Below are positions 23,740 to 28,430 of a stretch of DNA of 28,430 bases, in pieces; positions within the stretch are counted from its first letter, which is position 1; the number at the start of each line of letters is the position of its first letter. Under the pieces are notes generated by a model. The model was not told where the DNA came from. It did no database searches and saw only the letters and a program-made list of their open reading frames with translations. The position numbers and the translations under genes were made by a program. The stretch is from an uncultured bacterium (GTDB lineage: Bacteria; Actinomycetota; Coriobacteriia; Coriobacteriales; Coriobacteriaceae), in the NCBI GenBank assembly GCA_905215725.1, contig CAJMRD010000019.1:1-28430 (forward strand), given 5' to 3'.

Positions 23740-25512
23740 GTGGAACTGACCAAGCGTAACTTTACTGTTCTGTACGAATACCTAAAGAACCCATATGCTA
23801 GCCAGCGAGAAGTTGCCGAGCGCACTGGCCTCTCACTTGGATCGGTAAACGCAGCAAATAAAGAGCTTACGAATGAGGGCCTTCTCGAATCGGACAGCCT
23901 AACCGACAGCGGTTACGAAGCACTTCACCCCTATAAGGTTGAAAACGCAGTGATATTGGCTGCGGGGCTTTCGAGCCGCTTTGCTCCCATTTCGTATGAA
24001 AAGCCCAAAGGCCTTTTAAAGGTACGTGGTGAGATTCTCATCGAACGTCAGATTAGGCAGCTGCAAGACGCAGGTATCAGCAATATCACCGTCGTTGTCG
24101 GCTATAAAAAAGAATATTTCTTCTATCTCGAAAGCAAGTTCGGCGTCTCGATTGTCGTCAACAACGAATATGCATCCAAAAATAACCACGCATCGCTTAT
24201 GTGCGTAAAAGAGCGGCTTGGCAACACCTATATTTGCTCAAGCGATGATTACCTTCTAAACAATCCGTTTGAAGCATACGTTTGGAAAGCATTTTATTCT
24301 GCTCAATATGCTGAAGGCGCCACCAAAGAATGGTGCATTCAAACCGGAGCAATGGACAGAATCACCAATGTTACGATTGGCGGTTCCGATGCTTGGTATA
24401 TGCTTGGACATGTCTACTTTGATAAAGCCTTCTCGCTTGCATTTAAGCAGATTCTCGAAACGGAATATAACAAGCCCGAAACAACGGACAAGCTTTGGGA
24501 AGATCTATATATCGAGCACATCAAGGAGCTCGATATGGTTATCAAGAAGTATCCTGAGGGCGAGATCAACGAATTCGATTCTCTTGATGAACTGCGTGCC
24601 TTTGATCCGCATTTTATCGAAAACGTTGACTCCGATATTTTCGATAACATCGAGCAAGTGCTCGGCTGCTCCAAATCAGAGATTCACGACGTTTATCCCC
24701 TTAAACAAGGTCTTACGAATCTATCGTGCCACTTTAGAACCAATGACGGAGAGTACGTTTACCGCCATCCGGGAGTCGGGACCGAACTGCTTATTAACAG
24801 AAATGGAGAAGTAGCCGCACTTAAAAAGGCCAAGGAACTCGGCCTTGACGATACGTTCATTCATGAGGACCCAAAGCGCGGTTGGAAAATTTCGAAGTTT
24901 GTACCCAACGCAAAGCAGCCTGATCCGCATGATGCTGCCCAAATGAATCGAATGATGCAGATGTGTCGTTCGCTTCACGAGAGCGGTGCAAATGTCGAAA
25001 CCGAATTTGACTTCTACCTCGAAGCGAAGCGCTACGAATCACTTCTTCTGGAAAAAGGTCCCATCGACATTCCAGGCTACAGGGAAATGGCCGCCGAAAT
25101 CGATGAATTGGAGCACTTTGTTCAGGCCGACAATGCGCCAAAATGCCTTTGTCACAATGACTTCTTTTACCTCAATTTCCTTATCGATGAGAACGACAAG
25201 TACTATCTCATTGACTGGGAATATGCTGGCATGAGCGATTACGCAAACGATTTTGGAACGTGCAGTGTCTGCTGCGAGCTTTCCGAAGATGAAGTCGATC
25301 GCGCGCTTGATGCATATTTTGGGCGCAAGGCAACAAACAACGAAGTTGCGCATAACTATGCGCACATTGCGCTTGCAGGATGGTGCTGGTACCTCTGGTC
25401 TCTTCTGAAAGAAGCCGAAGGTGACTTCGTGGGCGAGTGGCTCTATATCTACTTCAATTACGGTGCCAAATACCTTAAAAAGGCACTGGAGATCTATCGG
25501 AAAGGTGAGTAA
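23740..25512 (+). CDS. licCA: Winged-helix / LicC cytidylyltransferase / LicA choline kinase fusion
   Basis: This 590-residue protein has three modules. Residues 1-62 are a winged helix-turn-helix (LKNPYASQREVAERTGLSLG, SVNAANKELTNEGLLE). About 67-300 form a nucleotidyltransferase with VILAAGLSSRFAPISYEKPK, whose G-S-R and K residues bind CTP, and an SDDYLL metal site. About 310-590 are a choline/aminoglycoside-kinase fold with LKQGLTNLSCHF, the catalytic loop CHNDFFYLNFL (Asp474, Asn479) and IDWEY (Asp492). It should convert choline to phosphocholine and then to CDP-choline, the LicD substrate; in pneumococcus and Haemophilus these are separate LicA and LicC. The start is GTG 23740 with GGAGG 7 nt upstream; an earlier TTG start at 23626 is rejected. 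The helix-turn-helix may give autoregulation; this is inferred. Confidence 0.9.
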   Translation: MELTKRNFTVLYEYLKNPYASQREVAERTGLSLGSVNAANKELTNEGLLESDSLTDSGYEALHPYKVENAVILAAGLSSRFAPISYEKPKGLLKVRGEILIERQIRQLQDAGISNITVVVGYKKEYFFYLESKFGVSIVVNNEYASKNNHASLMCVKERLGNTYICSSDDYLLNNPFEAYVWKAFYSAQYAEGATKEWCIQTGAMDRITNVTIGGSDAWYMLGHVYFDKAFSLAFKQILETEYNKPETTDKLWEDLYIEHIKELDMVIKKYPEGEINEFDSLDELRAFDPHFIENVDSDIFDNIEQVLGCSKSEIHDVYPLKQGLTNLSCHFRTNDGEYVYRHPGVGTELLINRNGEVAALKKAKELGLDDTFIHEDPKRGWKISKFVPNAKQPDPHDAAQMNRMMQMCRSLHESGANVETEFDFYLEAKRYESLLLEKGPIDIPGYREMAAEIDELEHFVQADNAPKCLCHNDFFYLNFLIDENDKYYLIDWEYAGMSDYANDFGTCSVCCELSEDEVDRALDAYFGRKATNNEVAHNYAHIALAGWCWYLWSLLKEAEGDFVGEWLYIYFNYGAKYLKKALEIYRKGE

Positions 25513-25514
25513 CG

Positions 25515-26456
25515 ATGCAATTCGGCTTTTTTAGCGGCCTTCTTTGGGGCCTTGATACAGTAATTCTTGGAATCGGTTTGGCACTCGCGCCCTATATTGG
25601 ATCGGCGGAAGCGCTTGCATGCGCCTCCATTGCGGGATCTTTTCTCCATGATGCCTTCTGTGCAATCTGGCTCTTTGGATACATGGGAGTTCGAGGCAGA
25701 TTAAAAGACACGCTCGCTGCACTTAAAACTCGTTCTGGCAAGGTCGTCATCGCCGGCGCACTGCTCGGTGGACCTATCGGAATGACCGGATACGTATTGG
25801 CGATTAATAATATCGGAGCAGCCTACACGGCAATTATCTCCGCCTTCTATCCCGCAGTCGGAGCATTCCTTTCGTTCGTGCTGCTGAAGGAGAAAATGGG
25901 CAAAGGTCAGATTCTTTCCCTTCTTGTTGCCCTTTGCGGCGTAATGACGATGGGCTATCTATCGGCCGGATCGAGCGAGATTGCAAATGCCCCTCTCGGC
26001 TTACTCGGCGCGGTGCTTGCCGTTATTGGATGGGGATCCGAAGCGGTGCTGTGCGCATGGGGAATGAAAGATGATGCCGTTGATGACGAAACGGCTTTGC
26101 AAATCCGCGAAACTACAAGTGCGCTTGTTTATGGAGTGCTTGTACTTCCCCTCTTCGGAGCATGGCATTTCACGCTGGGCGCAATCCCGAGCATGCCCAC
26201 ATTGATTATTGCACTCGCCGGGCTCGCAGGAACTGCATCCTATCTGTTCTATTACAAGGGCATTGCGGCAATCGGAGCAGCGCGTGCGATGGCTCTGAAT
26301 ATCTCCTATTCGGCATGGTCGGTGGCCTTTGGCCTGATCTTGCTTGGAACAATTCCCGACATGGCATCCGTAATCTGCTGCGTTGTAATTGTGTGCGGAA
26401 CAGTTTTGGCAGCTAGTAACTGGGACGAACTATTTGGACGTAATAGGACAGCGTAG
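25515..26456 (+). CDS. licB: LicB-type choline permease (DMT/EamA superfamily)
   Basis: This 313-residue protein has about ten transmembrane segments in two EamA-like halves: FGFFSGLLWGLDTVILGIGL, GGPIGMTGYVLAINNIGAAY, SAFYPAVGAFLSFVLLKEKM in the first; WGSEAVLCAWGM, AGLAGTASYLFYYKGIAAIG in the second. Choice of LicB over a generic DMT transporter rests on the N-terminal wording and on its position 2 nt after the choline kinase/cytidylyltransferase gene; the two are surely co-transcribed. It would import choline, which bacteria of this type generally cannot make. Its start overlaps the AAAGGTGAG ribosome-binding region of the licCA tail. A strong terminator follows. Confidence 0.9.
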   Translation: MQFGFFSGLLWGLDTVILGIGLALAPYIGSAEALACASIAGSFLHDAFCAIWLFGYMGVRGRLKDTLAALKTRSGKVVIAGALLGGPIGMTGYVLAINNIGAAYTAIISAFYPAVGAFLSFVLLKEKMGKGQILSLLVALCGVMTMGYLSAGSSEIANAPLGLLGAVLAVIGWGSEAVLCAWGMKDDAVDDETALQIRETTSALVYGVLVLPLFGAWHFTLGAIPSMPTLIIALAGLAGTASYLFYYKGIAAIGAARAMALNISYSAWSVAFGLILLGTIPDMASVICCVVIVCGTVLAASNWDELFGRNRTA

Positions 26457-26474
26457 CTTGATTAAAAATGTAGT

Positions 26475-26510
26475 AAAAAGGGGAGAGCTCATCGAGCTCT
26501 CCCCTTTTTT
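26475..26510. terminator. Strong bidirectional terminator
   Basis: AAAAGGGGAGAGCTC (26475-26489 or 26490), a short ATC loop and GAGCTCTCCCCTTTT form a perfect stem of 15 bp with A and T runs on either side. It serves licB on the plus strand and the C39 gene on the minus strand. Confidence 0.93.
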
Positions 26511-26520
26511 AACATCATGG

Positions 26521-28113
26521 CTATTCAATTACCACGGCCTGGCTATCCATCTGTTGCCACGTACCGAAGAACACCTGGGCATTTCGCGTAACATTGCCGT
26601 TAATCGAATCCGAAAGATAGACAATTCCCTGCTCGTCATCATAGCCTTTAAGGACTACGGCATGATTACCGCCCCACAGGCCATAGGAATGCCCGTTATA
26701 CCAACGCGCAGCATAACGGCCTCCTGGCCAACTTCCCCACTCGGTATTCCACATCTCAACAGGTTGACCACAGGTCAGTCTGTTCTTAATGGAAGAAATT
26801 GACGAGAAAGAGACGTCTTTTGCCTGCTTGCCACTTCCAGCAGCACGCAGAAAGTTATTACCAGCTATAGTAATCGCAGGGGCGACGCATCCCATGAGAC
26901 CCCCGCTGCTACGCCTTGGATTGCCATCAAAAGCGGTAACAAAATTGCCATTGCTTCCCTTGGGCAAATAGTAATCCGCAATAATCGTCTTACCTAAACC
27001 GAAACCATAGTAGTTAAGCAAGTTTGTAAGGGCAACCGACTCACAGCCAGTAGGAAGTTCCGGGTACTGCGAATAGCACGGGACATCGACCCAAGCGCCA
27101 ACCATTGCGCCGGATGAACTGAACTTGTAGTCAGTAGAGCCGATCCAATACCAACCGTTGCTCAACATTACTCCCCCACGTGCGGCATCAAGGTAATACC
27201 ATGTGTCCCCACGGGAAAGCCATCCCGTTTTCATTATGCCAGAAGCGGAATCTAGCCAGTACCAGTTACCGCCATCGTTAAGCCAGCCGGTCGCCATTCG
27301 ACCATCCGAGTTAAAGTAATACCAAGACCCAGCTATTTGCTGCCATCCAGTCAGAATTACCCCATCAGCAGAACAATAATATCGAGAACCCTGACTCTCA
27401 ATCCAGCCCGTTCTAACATTCCCGCCATCGTCAATCAGCTGGATTCCCGAATCGGTCATTATGCCCTTAAGGTCAATTGCACCGCTGGATGAAGAATGAT
27501 ACATACAGGACCCATCACCGTTTGACCAGCAATTAGCCATCATCTTGCCGGAACTATTAAATATGTATTCACATGATCCAATAGTTTGAAAGCCCGTTGC
27601 CATGGCGTGCGTCGCGGGGTCGAGCCAGTACCACGCACCGTTTAGGCTGAGCCAGCCGGAGGCCAGCGCGCCGGAGCCTGTCGCGTAGTACCAGGTGCCG
27701 CCGTCGAGGACCCACCCGGTCGCCATCGCGCCGGAGGCGTCAAACCAGTACGCGGAGCCATTGCACTCATGGAGCCCGATGGCCATGGCATGCGTCGAGG
27801 GGTCGAGCCAATACCAGGCCCCATTGGTATAGAGCCAGCCAGAATGCAACGAGACCGGATTGACTGAATCCACATAGAACCAGTTGCCGTCAAACGAATT
27901 CCAACCCAGATTCCATTTAACGGATTCTTGAGCAGGACCATCATCGATTGAATCGGAAGGAGAAAGAGTCGAGGGGACGGATTGCCGCTCAAAATCAGTA
28001 GGGATGGAGGAGCTTATGGGTTCTGCGTTCGCGATATCAACCACACCGGGTCCAGCGAGCAGTAGAGTTGAAAGAATGATTAGGATTAATGTTATTTGCT
28101 TTTTCCTTGCCAT
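26521..28113 (-). CDS. C39-like peptidase with GW-type cell-wall-binding repeats
   Basis: This 530-residue exported protein has a signal peptide (RKKQITLILIILSTLLLAGP, cleavage near ANA-EP) and 10 to 12 GW repeats (about residues 70-335). A C-terminal peptidase C39-like domain (Peptidase_C39_2) follows: WVDVPCYSQYPELPTGCESVALTNLL has the catalytic Cys near residue 355, GNHAVVLKGYDDE the His near 484, and YLSDSING the third residue. Such domains occur in secreted cysteine peptidases of unknown substrate, perhaps cleaving surface or host proteins. GGGGGC lies 5 nt before the ATG. The repeats around 27600-27815 are much more GC-rich than the rest. It converges with licB and is probably retained on phosphocholine. 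Confidence 0.92.
   Translation of the reverse strand: MARKKQITLILIILSTLLLAGPGVVDIANAEPISSSIPTDFERQSVPSTLSPSDSIDDGPAQESVKWNLGWNSFDGNWFYVDSVNPVSLHSGWLYTNGAWYWLDPSTHAMAIGLHECNGSAYWFDASGAMATGWVLDGGTWYYATGSGALASGWLSLNGAWYWLDPATHAMATGFQTIGSCEYIFNSSGKMMANCWSNGDGSCMYHSSSSGAIDLKGIMTDSGIQLIDDGGNVRTGWIESQGSRYYCSADGVILTGWQQIAGSWYYFNSDGRMATGWLNDGGNWYWLDSASGIMKTGWLSRGDTWYYLDAARGGVMLSNGWYWIGSTDYKFSSSGAMVGAWVDVPCYSQYPELPTGCESVALTNLLNYYGFGLGKTIIADYYLPKGSNGNFVTAFDGNPRRSSGGLMGCVAPAITIAGNNFLRAAGSGKQAKDVSFSSISSIKNRLTCGQPVEMWNTEWGSWPGGRYAARWYNGHSYGLWGGNHAVVLKGYDDEQGIVYLSDSINGNVTRNAQVFFGTWQQMDSQAVVIE
27601..27815 (-). repeat. GC-rich, near-duplicated tract of repeat modules
   Basis: The plus-strand segment 27601-27748 aligns gaplessly with 28283-28430 (about 20 differences in 148 bases, counted by eye); in the last 68 bases there are only two. 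GC rises abruptly at about 27600 and falls again near 27815, inside one gene, which points to gene conversion from another repeat gene. Confidence 0.75.
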
Positions 28114-28213
28114 GTGCAGCCCCCAGTAGTTACCAATTTTTATATAAACATAGTCTACAAATGGATAGCTAAGAGCAATATGTAATTAGAAAAAAGCAAT
28201 TAAGGAAGAGTTG
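28114..28213. other. AT-rich spacer between the two repeat-protein genes
   Basis: This spacer presumably holds the promoter of the C39 gene (on the minus strand, a TATATAAAA stretch near 28140). No hairpin terminator for the upstream gene is seen. Confidence 0.3.
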
Positions 28214-28430
28214 CTAGCCGAGCCAAGCGCCATTACTAGCAAAAGAGTATTTCACCCCATCGATTTCTTGAACACCCGTAGTCATAGCGTGCGTCGAGGG
28301 GTCAAGCCAGTACCAGGCGCCGCCGACGTAGGCCCAGCCGGAGGTGAGGGCGCCGGAGCTCGTCGCGTAGTACCATGTGCCGCCGTCGAGGACCCATCCG
28401 GTCGCCATCGCGCCGGAGGCGTCAAACCAG
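28214..28430 (-). CDS. GW-type cell-wall-binding repeat protein, C-terminal end only
   Basis: The frame enters at the right edge of the window with WFDASGAMATGWVLDGGTWY, continues with two or three GW repeats (GWAYVGGAWYWLDPSTHAM, then VQEIDGVKYSFASNGAWLG) and stops at 28214-28216. It ends in repeats rather than in an enzyme domain, so any catalytic module must be N-terminal and outside the window. The DNA is a near copy of part of the C39 gene. This makes at least four such repeat proteins in tandem around the lic genes. Confidence 0.85.
   Translation of the reverse strand, partial: WFDASGAMATGWVLDGGTWYYATSSGALTSGWAYVGGAWYWLDPSTHAMTTGVQEIDGVKYSFASNGAWLG

Overview
The window looks like chromosome of a gut Coriobacteriia, most likely Collinsella or a close relative. 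The core genes are GC-rich with strong G/C third-position bias. Threonine-pathway genes, an IS21-type element and several structured intergenic repeats interrupt it, and it ends in a clearly AT-richer surface-glycan block. The genus call is inference; no marker gene here fixes it.

Layout. (1) 1-2374: a type IIA topoisomerase B-subunit (GyrB-like) fragment runs into the antisense strand of a truncated FtsX/MacB-type permease at about 603-620. The permease's ATPase follows intact. This join looks like a chimeric assembly or a rearrangement. (2) 2576-5207: a GyrI-like gene under a perfect LexA-type palindrome, then a truncated Abi_2 gene fused to the tail of a ClC channel, a 63-bp alternating repeat array, an O6-alkylguanine-DNA alkyltransferase, and a large palindrome. 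(3) 5220-10514: aspartate-semialdehyde dehydrogenase and aspartokinase on the minus strand, divergent from threonine synthase and homoserine kinase on the plus strand. This is the aspartate-to-threonine route without homoserine dehydrogenase. Large variable-stem hairpins sit directly after asd, directly before thrB and directly after thrB. (4) 10854-12391: a secreted DUF5626-like protein with a 34-residue membrane peptide behind it, a duplicated terminator, and an XRE regulator whose 5' end is lost to an IS. (5) 12443-14818: a complete IS21-family element (istA/istB, about 75-bp imperfect terminal repeats) without visible target duplication.

(6) 14903-28430: a phosphocholine-decoration and choline-binding locus. 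On the minus strand, read from 23574 downward, are an NlpC/P60 protein and an L,D-transpeptidase, both with long GW-type cell-wall-binding repeat arrays. They are followed by a GT2 glycosyltransferase, a Wzx-like flippase, a LicD phosphocholine transferase and a GT4 glycosyltransferase. Divergently, one gene encodes a winged-helix domain, a LicC-like cytidylyltransferase and a LicA-like choline kinase in a single chain, followed 2 nt later by a LicB-like choline permease. After a strong bidirectional terminator come a C39-type peptidase with the same repeats and the tail of another repeat protein. Choline uptake, activation, transfer to a glycan, glycan export and proteins likely to dock on phosphocholine are thus encoded together. 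A 19-bp palindrome overlaps the predicted licCA promoter and may be the target of the enzyme's own winged-helix domain.

The most novel signals are the hairpin family at 5078-5207 and 10538-10654, the winged-helix/LicC/LicA fusion with its operator, and the SOS box before the GyrI-like gene. The hairpins share a conserved asymmetric internal-loop core, have unrelated but perfectly paired stems, and lie in the same orientation relative to the upstream gene.
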